A DNA stretch of 42,372 nucleotides from Streptosporangium carneum (GCF_027922005.1 NZ_BSEV01000045.1:1-42372); one strand, 5' to 3'. Positions 15,959 through 24,419 are shown, counted from the first letter of the stretch. Made by a program: numbers and translations. The notes: generated by a model not told the origin, from the sequence alone.

Positions 15959-17404
15959 ATGACGGACCTGTTCATCGGAGGCAAGTGGTGTCCCGCCGAC
16001 AGCGGCGCCACCTTCACGACTCTGAACCCGGCTGACGGATCGGTGTTCGAGGAGTGCGCCGAGGCGGGCGTGACCGACGTGGACCGCGCGGTCGCCGCGG
16101 CTCGCGCCGCTCTGAACGATCCCACATGGGCGGACATGCCCGCGCACGCGAGGGCGCGGCTGCTGTGGCGGGTCGCCGATCTCATCGAGGAGGTCGGGGA
16201 CGAGCTCGCCGAGCTCGAGACGCGCGACAACGGGCAGCCGCTGGGCATCGCCAGGAGCGTCACGGTCCCCGGGGCCGCCGAGCACTTCCGCTACTTCGCC
16301 GGATGGTGCACCAAGATCGAGGGGTCGGTGCTCCCCGTCGCCTTCCCCGACACCCTGCACTACACCAGGCGCGAGCCGGTCGGCGTCTGCGCGCTGATCA
16401 CCCCGTGGAACTTCCCGCTGATGATCGCGGCCTGGAAGCTCGCCCCCGCGCTCGCCTGCGGCAACACCGTGGTCGTCAAGCCCGCCGAGCAGACCCCGCT
16501 GTCCACCGTCATGCTGGTCGAGCTGATGGAGCGGGCCGGCTTCCCGCCCGGCGTGGTGAACCTGCTGACCGGCGGCCCCGCCACGGGCGCGGCCCTCGCC
16601 GAGCACCCCGACGTCGACAAGGTCTCCTTCACCGGATCGACCGCCGTCGGCCGCAAGCTGGTGCACGCCAGCGCGGGCAACCTCAAGCGGCTCACCCTGG
16701 AGCTGGGCGGCAAGACGCCGAGCATCATCGCCGCCGACGCCGACATCGACGCCGCCGTCGCGGGCAACGTGCAGGGCGCGCTGTTCAACAGCGGCCAGGT
16801 CTGCGCCGCCTACTCCCGCTTCTACGTGGACCGCAGGCGCGCCGACGAGTTCACCGAGAAGATGGCCGCCGCGGCCTCCGCGCTGAGGCTCGGCCCCGGC
16901 CTGGACCCGGCCTCGCAGCTCGGGCCGCTGGTCAGCGAGGAACACCTGGCCAAGGTCGACTCCTACGTGCGCGGCGCCCAGGACGAGGGCGCGGAGCTCG
17001 TGACCGGCGGCAGGCGCGCGGACGGCCCGCTCTCCAGCGGCTTCTTCTACGAGCCGACGGTCTTCGCCGGCGTCACCGAGAGCATGGCGGTGGCGAGGGA
17101 GGAGGTGTTCGGGCCGGTCATCCCGGTACTCTCCTATGACGACCCCGATGAGATCGTGGATCGAGCCAACAATTCCGAGTACGGCCTGGCGGCCTCCATC
17201 TGGACCAGGGACCTGTCGACCGCCCACCGTCTGGCGGCCAAGGTCAGAGCCGGAGCCGTCTTCATCAACATGATCCATGTCCCGGACGCCGCGACCACCT
17301 GGGGTGGCTTCAAGGCCAGCGGTTGGGGCCGGGAGATGGGTCCGTACGCCATCGACGCCTATACAGAGGTCAAGGGCGTCTGGACACACCTGGGAGGGGC
17401 GTAA
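15959..17404 (+). CDS. Aldehyde dehydrogenase upstream of hpaD
   Basis: A protein of 481 residues, complete ALDH. TPWNFPLMIAAWKLAPALACGNTVVVKPAEQTP and FTGSTAVGR bind NAD(P), LELGGKTPSII holds the general-base Glu, and FNSGQVCAAYSRFYV the catalytic Cys. It is distinct from HpaE and resembles betaine-/phenylacetaldehyde-type dehydrogenases. A plausible role is oxidation of an arylacetaldehyde to the arylacetate feeding the HpaD pathway, or of succinate semialdehyde at its end; sequence alone does not decide. The ATG at 15959 follows CGAGGAGATCGAAGAG. Its TAA overlaps the hpaD ATG (TAATG), so the two genes are probably translationally coupled. Confidence 0.9.
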   Translation: MTDLFIGGKWCPADSGATFTTLNPADGSVFEECAEAGVTDVDRAVAAARAALNDPTWADMPAHARARLLWRVADLIEEVGDELAELETRDNGQPLGIARSVTVPGAAEHFRYFAGWCTKIEGSVLPVAFPDTLHYTRREPVGVCALITPWNFPLMIAAWKLAPALACGNTVVVKPAEQTPLSTVMLVELMERAGFPPGVVNLLTGGPATGAALAEHPDVDKVSFTGSTAVGRKLVHASAGNLKRLTLELGGKTPSIIAADADIDAAVAGNVQGALFNSGQVCAAYSRFYVDRRRADEFTEKMAAAASALRLGPGLDPASQLGPLVSEEHLAKVDSYVRGAQDEGAELVTGGRRADGPLSSGFFYEPTVFAGVTESMAVAREEVFGPVIPVLSYDDPDEIVDRANNSEYGLAASIWTRDLSTAHRLAAKVRAGAVFINMIHVPDAATTWGGFKASGWGREMGPYAIDAYTEVKGVWTHLGGA

Positions 17405-18261
17405 TGGGAGAGCTCGTCATGGCGACCAAGATCACGCATGTGCCGTCGATCTGGCTGTCGATTCAACCCGGCAAGCACTTCGGCATCCGGAAGAACGCCG
17501 AGCTGGCGCTCGCGGAGGTCGGCAGGCGGGCCCACGCGCTCGGGGCCGACACCTTCCTGGTCGCCGACACCCACTGGATGAACAGCATCGGCTTCCACCT
17601 CAACGGCAAGGACCGGCACCAGGCCACCTACGTCAGCCACGAGCTGCCGCACTTCATCCACGACCTGGCCTACGACTACCAGGGCGACCCGGAGCTGGCC
17701 GAACTGGTCCGTGAGGAGATCGTCGCGGGCGGGCAGAAGGCGCGCGTCCACACCTACAACGACCTGGGTCTGGAGTACGCCACGCTGGTGCCGATGTACT
17801 TCATGAACCAGAAGTCCGACATCCGGGTGCTGCCGATCGGCTGCAACATCTACTCCACGATCGACGAGAATCGGCAGATCGGCGAGGCCCTGATGCGCGC
17901 CATCGAGCGCAGCGACAGGAAGGTGGCCTTCCTGGCCAGCGGCTCGCTGTCGCACGCCTTCCCGCCCAACGCGATCGCCGAGTCGATGCTCGACGACGTG
18001 AGCAGCGAGATCAACCGTCAGGTGGACTTCGCGGTCCTGGACATGTGGGCGCAGGGCAGGGCGGCCGAGTTCCTCGAGATGCTCCCCGACTACAACAAGC
18101 GCTGTACGGGCGAGGGCGCGATGGCCGACACGGCCATGCTCTTCGGCCTGCTGGGCTGGCAGGACTACACCGGCAAGGGCGAGCAGCTGTGCCCCTACTT
18201 CGGCAGCAGCGGCACCGGTCAGGTGGTCGTCGACTTCCCGCTGCCCAGCAAGGTCGGCTGA
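17404..18261 (+). CDS. hpaD: Homoprotocatechuate (3,4-dihydroxyphenylacetate) 2,3-dioxygenase, class III extradiol
   Basis: A protein of 285 residues of the LigB-type (class III) extradiol dioxygenase superfamily. Probable Fe(II) ligands are H12 (THVPSIWLS), H57 (VADTHWMNS) and E237 (CTGEGAMADTAM), spaced as His12/His61/Glu242 in LigB. SGSLSHAFPP (H184) gives the catalytic His. It cleaves the catechol ring next to the hydroxyls (meta), giving 5-carboxymethyl-2-hydroxymuconate semialdehyde, the HpaE substrate. The ATG at 17404 overlaps the previous stop and has GGGAGGGG; a second ATG at 17419, also with a GGGAG, is possible. A close homologous catechol rather than homoprotocatechuate itself could be the substrate. 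Confidence 0.88.
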   Translation: MGELVMATKITHVPSIWLSIQPGKHFGIRKNAELALAEVGRRAHALGADTFLVADTHWMNSIGFHLNGKDRHQATYVSHELPHFIHDLAYDYQGDPELAELVREEIVAGGQKARVHTYNDLGLEYATLVPMYFMNQKSDIRVLPIGCNIYSTIDENRQIGEALMRAIERSDRKVAFLASGSLSHAFPPNAIAESMLDDVSSEINRQVDFAVLDMWAQGRAAEFLEMLPDYNKRCTGEGAMADTAMLFGLLGWQDYTGKGEQLCPYFGSSGTGQVVVDFPLPSKVG

Positions 18262-18302
18262 GGCCGTACCAACGCCTCTCGGCGGATGACGGAGGCGTAC
18301 AC

Positions 18303-18328
18303 TACGATAAGAAATCGTATGTGAAAAT
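18303..18328. promoter_or_regulatory. Candidate GntR operator, site c (hydrolase-gntR promoter)
   Basis: TACGAT (18303-18308) and ATCGTA (18314-18319) form an inverted repeat. AAATCGTATGTGAAAAT (18312-18328) aligns with the cluster motif in plus orientation. It precedes the alpha/beta hydrolase and gntR genes, so the regulator would be autoregulated. Confidence 0.68.
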
Positions 18329-18351
18329 ACTCTTCAAGGAGTGCGCCACCG

Positions 18352-19095
18352 ATGCAGGATCGACAGGGCTTGGCCACCCGCGTTTTCCCCTCTGACCGTC
18401 CCGTCGACCTGCCGCCCGTGCTTCTGCTGCACGGCATCGCCTCCAGTGGCAACGGCGACTGGGTCGAGCCCGGAACCGTCTCCGCGCTGAACGACGCGGG
18501 CCGCACCGTCGTCGTGGTCGACCTTCGCGGGCACGGCGACAGCCCGGCTCCCGCCTCGGCCGCCGAGACCGGCGCGCCGGCGCAGGCGCAGGACATCCTC
18601 GCCGCGCTGGACGGCGTGGGCGTCGAGACGTTCGACATCGCGGGCTACTCGCTGGGCGCCCGGCTCGCCTGGGCGGTCGCCGAGGAGGCCCCGGCCCGCG
18701 TGCGCAAGGTGGTCCTCGGCGGCCTCAGCCCCGTCGAGCCGTTCTCCATGGTGGACATCGCCGCGCTGCGCAAGGCGGTCGCCGAGGGCGTCCAGCCCGA
18801 GGACCCGTTCACCGGGATGATCGCGGGCCTGGTCGGCTCCCGCGGCCCCGAGCACGCGCCCGGCCTCGCGCTGGTCGTCGAGGGCCTGGCCTCCACCCCG
18901 TTCGAGCCGAAGGCGTGGCCCGTGCAGACCCCGCCTGTCTTCGTGGTCGGCCAGGACGACATGATGACGCAGGGAATCGAGCGTATCGTCGATCTGGTGG
19001 GTGGAGCCGAGCTGATCACCGTTCCGGGTGACCACTTCGGCGCGCTCGCCGGTGCCGAGTTCCGCGGCACCGTCGTGAGGGCCCTGGGTCAGTGA
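18352..19095 (+). CDS. Alpha/beta hydrolase
   Basis: A protein of 247 residues. LLLHGIASSG is the HG oxyanion-hole region, VVVDLRGHGDSPAP the strand-4 motif, and IAGYSLGARLAW the nucleophile elbow (GYSLG, Ser). VVGQDDMM carries a probable acidic residue and VPGDHFGAL the catalytic His. It is probably a cytoplasmic C-C or ester hydrolase; meta-cleavage pathways often use such enzymes, but HpaD/HpaE routes normally do not need one. The ATG at 18352 follows CAAGGAG. It is 46 bp upstream of gntR and likely shares its transcript, starting at operator site c. Confidence 0.88.
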   Translation: MQDRQGLATRVFPSDRPVDLPPVLLLHGIASSGNGDWVEPGTVSALNDAGRTVVVVDLRGHGDSPAPASAAETGAPAQAQDILAALDGVGVETFDIAGYSLGARLAWAVAEEAPARVRKVVLGGLSPVEPFSMVDIAALRKAVAEGVQPEDPFTGMIAGLVGSRGPEHAPGLALVVEGLASTPFEPKAWPVQTPPVFVVGQDDMMTQGIERIVDLVGGAELITVPGDHFGALAGAEFRGTVVRALGQ

Positions 19096-19141
19096 CCGTC
19101 GGGGAGACGGTCACCGGCCCGGGAAGAGTGAGGGGACACCG

Positions 19142-19810
19142 GTGAGAGTCGTCAAGAAGCCCACCAAGGCCAAGGAGTCGAAGGCCGAGATCAGTTACGG
19201 GCTGCTGCGTTCGAGAATCCTTGACGGCACGTACGGCCCTGGTTACCGGCTGGTCATGGACCAGCTGGCCAGGGAGACCGGGGTCAGCACGATCCCGCTG
19301 CGCGAAGCGGTGCGCAGGCTGCAGTCCGAAGGGCTCGTCGAGGTCGTGCGCAACATCGGCGCGCGCGTGGCCGTCTTCGACTCCACCCAGGTCGAGCACA
19401 CGCTCAACGTCCTGGCCCGTCTCGAGGGATACGCCACGGCGATCTCCGCCCCGCTCATGACGCCCGAGCAGATCGAGGTGTCGAGGGACATCAACGCCCG
19501 CATGGTCGAGGCGCTGGAGGAGTTCGACCCGACCTCCTTCACCGCGCTCAACCGGAAGTTCCACTTCTCGATCTACCAGTACTGCCCGGACGACCACCTG
19601 GCCAACCTGCTGGAGTCGGAGTGGGCGAGGCTTGACCACATGCGGCGCTCGACCTTCACCTACGTCCCCGGGCGGGCCCGCCGTTCCGTGGTCGAGCACG
19701 AGCACATGCTGGACCTGATCGCGAAGGGCGCGGACCACGCGGAGATCGAACGGGTCGCCTGCGCCCACAAGATCGCCACCGCGGAGGCCCTCCACAACGC
19801 ACATGTCTGA
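19142..19810 (+). CDS. GntR-family transcriptional regulator, FCD subfamily
   Basis: A protein of 222 residues. The N-terminal winged helix (~15-75) contains LLRSRILDGTYGPGYRLVMDQLARETGVSTIPLREAVRRLQSEGLVEVVRNIGARV, the diagnostic GntR pattern (G.Y.PG..L....LA...GVS..P.REA...L...GLV). The C-terminal helical FCD domain keeps ligand/metal-binding His residues (NRKFHFSIY, EHEHMLDLI, CAHKIATAEAL). FCD regulators usually repress catabolic genes until an acid or its derivative binds. It is the only GntR gene in the window and sits in the middle of the promoters carrying the AAATCGTAT motif, so it is the best candidate to bind them. The start is GTG at 19142 with AGGGG upstream. Canonical hpa clusters use MarR-type HpaR instead. 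Confidence 0.92.
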   Translation: MRVVKKPTKAKESKAEISYGLLRSRILDGTYGPGYRLVMDQLARETGVSTIPLREAVRRLQSEGLVEVVRNIGARVAVFDSTQVEHTLNVLARLEGYATAISAPLMTPEQIEVSRDINARMVEALEEFDPTSFTALNRKFHFSIYQYCPDDHLANLLESEWARLDHMRRSTFTYVPGRARRSVVEHEHMLDLIAKGADHAEIERVACAHKIATAEALHNAHV

Positions 19811-19931
19811 TTGCGGCGCCTGGCGGCGCCGCGTGGCTTGGGCGCCCTCGATGCCGGTGTCTTCACTCGTCGTTCAGTCGCTGCGCTCCCTCACTCCTCC
19901 CTCAGCCACCGGCGCGCCCAAGCCAAAAGCA

Positions 19932-19965
19932 GTCCCCCCGGACACGTTCAGCCTGTCCGGGGGAC
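19932..19965 (+). terminator. Hairpin terminator after gntR
   Basis: GTCCCCCCGGACA at 19932-19944 pairs with TGTCCGGGGGAC at 19954-19965, with one bulged C, around CGTTCAGCC. It lies 122 bp after the gntR stop and can act in either direction. Confidence 0.75.
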
Positions 19966-20034
19966 TTCGCATGTAGCTGAGCCCGGACAGCCCGAACAGA
20001 GACCCAGCCCAGACATCGGTACCCCAAACACAGA

Positions 20035-20073
20035 ACGAGGCCCGGCGCCCCCCCACGGCGCGCCGGGCCTCGT
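20035..20073 (-). terminator. Terminator of the methyltransferase-SDR operon
   Basis: A perfect 14-bp stem (20035-20048 with 20060-20073) lies 11 bp beyond the SDR stop codon on the minus strand. There is no U-tract. Confidence 0.85.
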
Positions 20074-20083
20074 TGTCTTCGGG

Positions 20084-20824
20084 TCACACCAGCAGCTGGC
20101 CGCCGTCCACCTGGACCACGGTGCCGGTGATGTGGCCGGCGGCCGAGGAGGCCAGGAACAGCACCAGCGGCGTGATGTCCGCGGTCGTGGCGATCTTGCG
20201 GAGCGGGATGCGGGACTCCCAGGCCTCCCGCGCCTCCGGGTTCTCCATCAGACCGGCCGTCATCGGGGTGTACACCGGACCCGGGGCCACGCCGTTGACG
20301 CGGATGCCGTACGAGGCCAGCTCGATGGCGCTGGTCCGGGTGAGGGCGTCCACGGCGGCCTTGGTGGCCTCGTAGTGACCCAGGCCCGGCGTCGGCTGGC
20401 GGGCGCCGATCGAGCTGATGTTGACGATGGCGCCGCCGTTGCCGTTCTTGATCATCTGTGCCGCGACCGTCTTGGTGACGGTGAAGGTGCCGCGCAGGTT
20501 GACCGAGACCACCGTGTCGAAGACCTCGAAGGGGAGGTCGACGAGCGTGCCGCCGCCCGCGACGAGTCCGGCGTTGTTGACCAGGACCTCGACCGGGCCG
20601 AGCTTCTCGGTCACCTCGTCGAGAGCGGCGGCGACCGTCTCGGGGTCGGTGACGTCGAGGGTGACGGCCAGCGCGCCCAGCTCGGCGGCGACCTCGTCGG
20701 CCGCGGCGCGGTTGACGTCGGCGACGACGACACGGTCACCGGCGGCGGCGAACGCCTCGGCGATGGCCCTGCCGATGCCGCTCGCGGAACCGGTGACCAG
20801 GACGACGCGTCCGGTGGTGCTCAT
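20084..20824 (-). CDS. SDR family oxidoreductase coupled to the methyltransferase-fold gene
   Basis: A protein of 246 residues, classical SDR. VTGSASGIGRAIAEAF is the cofactor site, VLVNNAGLV the NNAG motif, VNISSIGA the catalytic Ser, and HYEATKAAVDALTR the YxxxK; GVAPGPVYTPM follows. It likely oxidises or reduces a secondary alcohol/ketone with NAD(P). The ATG at 20824 overlaps the upstream gene's stop by 4 bp (ATGA), implying coupled translation with the methyltransferase-fold protein, so the two probably act on one intermediate. It is only moderately similar to the other SDR at 10988, so it is not a recent duplicate. Confidence 0.92.
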   Translation of the reverse strand: MSTTGRVVLVTGSASGIGRAIAEAFAAAGDRVVVADVNRAAADEVAAELGALAVTLDVTDPETVAAALDEVTEKLGPVEVLVNNAGLVAGGGTLVDLPFEVFDTVVSVNLRGTFTVTKTVAAQMIKNGNGGAIVNISSIGARQPTPGLGHYEATKAAVDALTRTSAIELASYGIRVNGVAPGPVYTPMTAGLMENPEAREAWESRIPLRKIATTADITPLVLFLASSAAGHITGTVVQVDGGQLLV

Positions 20825-21822
20825 CGGGCTTCCGCGATGATGATGCGCGGGCTGCCGGGCAGCGCGCGGGTCTCGACGGGCTCCCAGCCGGCGTCGGTGA
20901 GCCAGCCGCGGACCTGGTCCTCGGGGTAGACGATGGTGCCGTCGATCACGAGGTACTCGCCGGCGTGCAGCGCGTCGATGGCGCGCTGGTTCTCGTCGCC
21001 GTCGAGGAAGAAGTCGAGCAGCAGGAGCTTGGCGCCGGGGGCGGCGGCCTCGCGGGCCCGCTTGGCGATGAGCTTGTTCTGCTCGTCGTCGTAGCGGTGC
21101 GCGACGTGCTCGAGGAGCACCAGGTCGAAGCCGGTGGGGATGTCGCCCTCGAGGATGTCGCCCTCGACGACCTCGATGCGGTCGCCCAGGCCGGCCTCGG
21201 CCAGCACGCCCTTGGCCGACTCGACGAGCGGGCCGCCGGAGAAGAAGGTGCCGTTCAGCTCGGGGTTGGCGGCCAGGGCCTCGCTCAGGAAGGAGGCGGA
21301 CAGGCCGCCGAAGTCCAGGACCTTCTTGAAGGGGGAGAAGTCGAAGTTCTCGGCGAGCATCTTGGCGTGCAGCGCGTTGTAGGTCATCACGCCGCTCATG
21401 AAGGTGCCGAGGCGGTCACCGGAGATGTCCAGGTTGCCGGGCAGGGCGGTGCGGGCGGTCTGGCCGAAGCCGAGCCAGTGGCCGTAGCTGATGGCGTCGA
21501 GGAAGCCCAGGAAGGGGCGCAGGTCGACGTCGTCCTTCGAGCCCGCCAGGTAGCGTGCCACGGAGGGGGAGTTGGTGTAGACACCGTCGGCGCGGGTCAG
21601 GAGGTCGAGGCTCGACATCGCGTCGGCGAGGATCCGAGCGGTGCGCTCGGGGAGCCCGGTGCGGGCGGAGATTTCGGCGACCGTCGCGGGACCTTCGGCC
21701 AGCGCGGCGAACAGACCTGCTTCGCTCGCGGCGAAGAGCTGCTTGGCTGCCATATAGCCGATGGCCACATCCACGATCTTCGAGGGGCTCGCGGACGAGG
21801 TGCTGTCCGGGTGAGGCGACAT
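20821..21822 (-). CDS. O-methyltransferase-fold protein with degenerate SAM motif
   Basis: A protein of 333 residues with the plant/actinomycete O-methyltransferase family-2 layout. An N-terminal winged-helix dimerisation domain (AAKQLFAASEAGLFAALAEGPATVAEISARTGLPERTARILADAMSSLDLL) precedes a Rossmann domain. The SAM glycine loop, usually VDVGGGxG, reads VLDFGGLSASFLSEAL. The next strand, usually ending in an acidic residue before LP, reads GTFFSGGPLVESA. The region normally holding LHDWDD reads EHVAHRYDDEQ. Some members of this fold do hydroxylation or decarboxylation rather than methylation, so methyltransfer should not be assumed. The start at 21822 has AAAGGAG; a longer frame to 21849 lacks one. 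Confidence 0.82.
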   Translation of the reverse strand: MSPHPDSTSSASPSKIVDVAIGYMAAKQLFAASEAGLFAALAEGPATVAEISARTGLPERTARILADAMSSLDLLTRADGVYTNSPSVARYLAGSKDDVDLRPFLGFLDAISYGHWLGFGQTARTALPGNLDISGDRLGTFMSGVMTYNALHAKMLAENFDFSPFKKVLDFGGLSASFLSEALAANPELNGTFFSGGPLVESAKGVLAEAGLGDRIEVVEGDILEGDIPTGFDLVLLEHVAHRYDDEQNKLIAKRAREAAAPGAKLLLLDFFLDGDENQRAIDALHAGEYLVIDGTIVYPEDQVRGWLTDAGWEPVETRALPGSPRIIIAEAR

Positions 21823-21854
21823 GCGATGCGCTCCTTTGATTCCAAACAATATTA

Positions 21855-21871
21855 GGAATACTATACGATTT
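21855..21871 (-). promoter_or_regulatory. Candidate GntR operator, site d (methyltransferase / AKR-1 divergent promoter)
   Basis: Minus-strand AAATCGTATAGTATTCC. It matches site e in 14 of 17 positions. It lies between the divergent starts at 21822 and 21917. Confidence 0.72.
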
Positions 21872-21916
21872 ACCAGGCAGCGACCAGGGGTCGCACATCG
21901 ACATCGGAGGTTCTCG

Positions 21917-22909
21917 GTGGAGTTCTCAGGTCAGGTCCCCCGGCGTCGGCTCGGTGAGCGCGGCCCCCTGGTCCCCGTCTTCGGTCTCGGGTCCTGGAAC
22001 ACGTGGGACCGCATGGAGACGGACGACGCCGTAGCCCTGATCCGCTACGCCGTCGACCGCGGCGTCAACCTCTTCGACGTGGCCCACTACAACTTCGGCC
22101 CGCACGCGGAGAACGCCGTCACCGACATCATCTTCGGCAAGGCCGTGGTCGAGGCGGGCGTCGCCAGGGAGGACTACCTCCTGTGCGGCAAGCTCTGGCT
22201 CTGGGAGTACCCCAAGTCGTCCTTCGCCGAGCAGATCGAGACGTCGCTGTCGCGCATCGGCACCGACAGGGCCGACTCCGTCGTCGTCGGGGACTTCTTC
22301 GGCGAGCTGGACATCCGCGCCGTCGTCACCGACGTGGCCGAGCTGGTCAGGGCGGGGCGCTTCGAGACGTGGGGTGTGAACAACTGGTCGGCGGACGACC
22401 TGTGGCTCGCCCGGGACTTCGCCGTCGCCGAGGGCATGGAGCCGCCGTCCTTCGCCCAGCTCAAGTACAGCCTCGCCCGGCGTTCGGTGCCGGACGGCGA
22501 GCCGTACGGCCGGCTGTTCACCGAGGGCGGCCTCGGGCTGCAGGCCTCGGACGTCTTCGAGGGCGGCATCCTCGCGGGCAAGCTGAACCCGCAGCGTAAG
22601 ATCGGCGCCGACCCGGGCGGCATCCGCGACCGGATCCGTGAGTCCTTCCCCGAGGTCCAGCGGGTCGCGGAGAGCTTCGGGGCCACCCCGGCCCAGCTCG
22701 CCATCGCCTTCACCCTGACCCACCCCGCCGCGGCGAACGTGCTCTTCGGCGCCAGCAGCCGCCAGCAGCTCGACGACAACCTGGGCGCTCTCGACCTGCT
22801 CGAGCGTCACGGCGACGAGCTGCGCTCCGCGGTGGAGGGCCTGTGGATCGACAGGGACGTGGTCTCCCCCGACGCCTCGTGGGGAACGGACGCCCCGGCG
22901 AAGGCCTGA
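21917..22909 (+). CDS. Aldo/keto reductase-fold protein 1 (catalytic His replaced)
   Basis: A protein of 330 residues, TIM-barrel AKR family. Visible motifs are LFDVAHYNF (Asp and Tyr of the tetrad), EDYLLCGKLWL (Lys), WGVNNWS, SFAQLKYSLARRSVPDG and GGILAGKLNP. The strand normally reading DLYLLHWPD reads RADSVVVGDFFGE, so the tetrad His is Gly. It is clearly paralogous to the AKR at 31224. AKRs reduce aldehydes/ketones with NADPH; loss of His would slow reduction or signal a different reaction, as in Kv-beta-type members that bear another residue there. The GTG at 21917 follows GGAGG; upstream in-frame ATG codons near 21821 fall before the operator and are not supported. Confidence 0.86.
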   Translation: MEFSGQVPRRRLGERGPLVPVFGLGSWNTWDRMETDDAVALIRYAVDRGVNLFDVAHYNFGPHAENAVTDIIFGKAVVEAGVAREDYLLCGKLWLWEYPKSSFAEQIETSLSRIGTDRADSVVVGDFFGELDIRAVVTDVAELVRAGRFETWGVNNWSADDLWLARDFAVAEGMEPPSFAQLKYSLARRSVPDGEPYGRLFTEGGLGLQASDVFEGGILAGKLNPQRKIGADPGGIRDRIRESFPEVQRVAESFGATPAQLAIAFTLTHPAAANVLFGASSRQQLDDNLGALDLLERHGDELRSAVEGLWIDRDVVSPDASWGTDAPAKA

Positions 22910-22933
22910 TTCCTGCTCTGACCGGCAGCAGAA

Positions 22934-22962
22934 GGACCGGCCCGCGTTCCGCGGGCCGGTCC
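22934..22962. terminator. Terminator between convergent AKR-1 and amidohydrolase-1 genes
   Basis: A perfect 13-bp stem (GGACCGGCCCGCG, 22934-22946, with its complement at 22950-22962) closes a TTC loop. It serves both converging genes. Confidence 0.9.
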
Positions 22963-23001
22963 ACAGTGCTTTCCCGATGCGCTCGGACGTCGTGTCCGTC
23001 C

Positions 23002-24396
23002 TCAGATCTCGTGGACGACGCGACCGTCGACCATGGTCAGGGCGACCGGGACCTGGGGGAGGGCGTCAGGCTCGACGTCCAGCAGGTCGGCGTCGAGGAC
23101 GCACAGGTCGGCGACCTTCCCGGCCTCCAACGACCCCTTCCACGACTCCGCCCCGTCCTGCCAGGCGGGGGTGATGGTGTAGGCGCGCAGGGCCTCGGCG
23201 AGGGCCAGACGCTGGGCGGCCCCGCGGACGCCGCCGTCCAGGCCGCGCCGGGTCACCGCCTGGGCGACGCCGACCCGCCAGTCGGGGGTGAGCACGGGCG
23301 AGTCCGAACTGAGGCAGAGTTTCACCCCGGCGACCAGTGCGTCACGGGTCGGCCACGTCTGGGGGAGGATGTCCGCACCCAGTGCGCCGAGCAACATATG
23401 CTCAGTCGCGACAGGGATTCCGACCTGGGTGTTCAGGCCGACGCCGGCAGCCGCCATCGTCGCCAGGGTCGCGGAGGAGATCACGTCGCCGTGGATGATG
23501 TAGTGCCTGGCGTCCCGGCCGTCCCGGGCGACGGCCGCGCCGAAGGCGTTCGCCACCGTCCTGGTCGTCCTGCTGCCGGTCGCGTGCACCGCGACCTGGT
23601 GCCCGGCCGCGTGCGCCGCGTCGATCATCGCGATGAGGGCCGCCTCGCGCTCGGCCTCGGAGTCTCCCTCGACCAGCAGACCCCCGTGCGTGCCGTCGGT
23701 GTACGGCTCGTCCATCCAGGCGTTGCGCATCGGCGGGATGCCGTCACCGAAGATCTTCACTCCCGCGACGCGGAACCAGCCCGGCACGTCCGCGGGCGGC
23801 ACGAAGTCGCGCAGCCCCTCCAGCACCCCGGACAGGGAGCTCGCGCCGTCGAGCTCGCCGAACAGCATGAGGGCGGTCACCCGCGTGGTGAGCAGTCCCT
23901 CGGCCGCGAGGTCGGCGTAGTCGCGCAGCGCCGCCGAGCCGAAGCAGCCGGTCGCCCCCTCGTCCTCGCCCGGGCCGAGGCCGGGCTCGGTGTAGCTCGT
24001 GATCCCCAGTGAGGACAGCAGCTCCGCCGTGCGCAGGATCGCGCCGCGTCGCGCCTCACGGGTCTCGAGGCGGGCCGCGGGCTCGCCTCCGTGGTGGTCG
24101 TGGCCGCCGGCCATCTGCTCCATCAGGGTGGACGGCCACATCTGGCCGAGCCACACGCCGTGGAGGTGGGAGTCGTTGATCCCCGGAAGGACCGATCTTC
24201 CTCGCAGCGGGATGACGCGGGTGCCGGGTCCGATCAGAGATGAAATTTCATCTTCTGTTCCGACTCGGGTGATCCGGCCACCGGTGATCGCGATCGACTC
24301 CGCCAAAGTGTCGGCGACGTCGACGGTGTGCACCTTGCCGCCGGTCATGACCACGTCCGCCGGAGCGGCGTCATGCCTCGAATCGTTAGGCAACAT
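23002..24396 (-). CDS. Amidohydrolase family protein 1 (YtcJ-like, Amidohydro_3)
   Basis: A protein of about 464 residues. LPGINDSHLHGVW has the metal-binding HxH, GVKIFGDGIPP the Lys usually carboxylated, AVHATGS a His, RHYIIHGD a His, and LSSDSPV the terminal Asp. These are all the metal-centre elements of YtcJ-like amidohydrolases, which hydrolyse amide or imine bonds, substrate usually unknown. It shares SYTEPGLGPG and the overall plan with the second amidohydrolase at 35155 but is ~100 residues shorter; the segment after the HxH motif is reduced and contains a His-rich GGHDHHGG. No ribosome-binding site precedes the ATG at 24396; a leaderless transcript or an internal start is possible. 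The ATTTGGACCC motif is 24 bp upstream. Confidence 0.85.
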   Translation of the reverse strand: MLPNDSRHDAAPADVVMTGGKVHTVDVADTLAESIAITGGRITRVGTEDEISSLIGPGTRVIPLRGRSVLPGINDSHLHGVWLGQMWPSTLMEQMAGGHDHHGGEPAARLETREARRGAILRTAELLSSLGITSYTEPGLGPGEDEGATGCFGSAALRDYADLAAEGLLTTRVTALMLFGELDGASSLSGVLEGLRDFVPPADVPGWFRVAGVKIFGDGIPPMRNAWMDEPYTDGTHGGLLVEGDSEAEREAALIAMIDAAHAAGHQVAVHATGSRTTRTVANAFGAAVARDGRDARHYIIHGDVISSATLATMAAAGVGLNTQVGIPVATEHMLLGALGADILPQTWPTRDALVAGVKLCLSSDSPVLTPDWRVGVAQAVTRRGLDGGVRGAAQRLALAEALRAYTITPAWQDGAESWKGSLEAGKVADLCVLDADLLDVEPDALPQVPVALTMVDGRVVHEI

Positions 24397-24419
24397 TTCA
24401 CCATCACACTAGACACGTC

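Noticed and set aside
13471..16035. Long plus-strand open frame opposite the aldolase and FAH-RraA genes
   Set aside because: Antisense to strongly supported enzymes; composition is repetitive Asp/Gly/Val/Arg typical of antisense frames.
10988..24396. Polyketide or other antibiotic cluster (SDRs, O-methyltransferase, SnoaL-like protein)
   Set aside because: No ketosynthase, NRPS, terpene synthase or other scaffold-forming enzyme is present; the operon content is catabolic.
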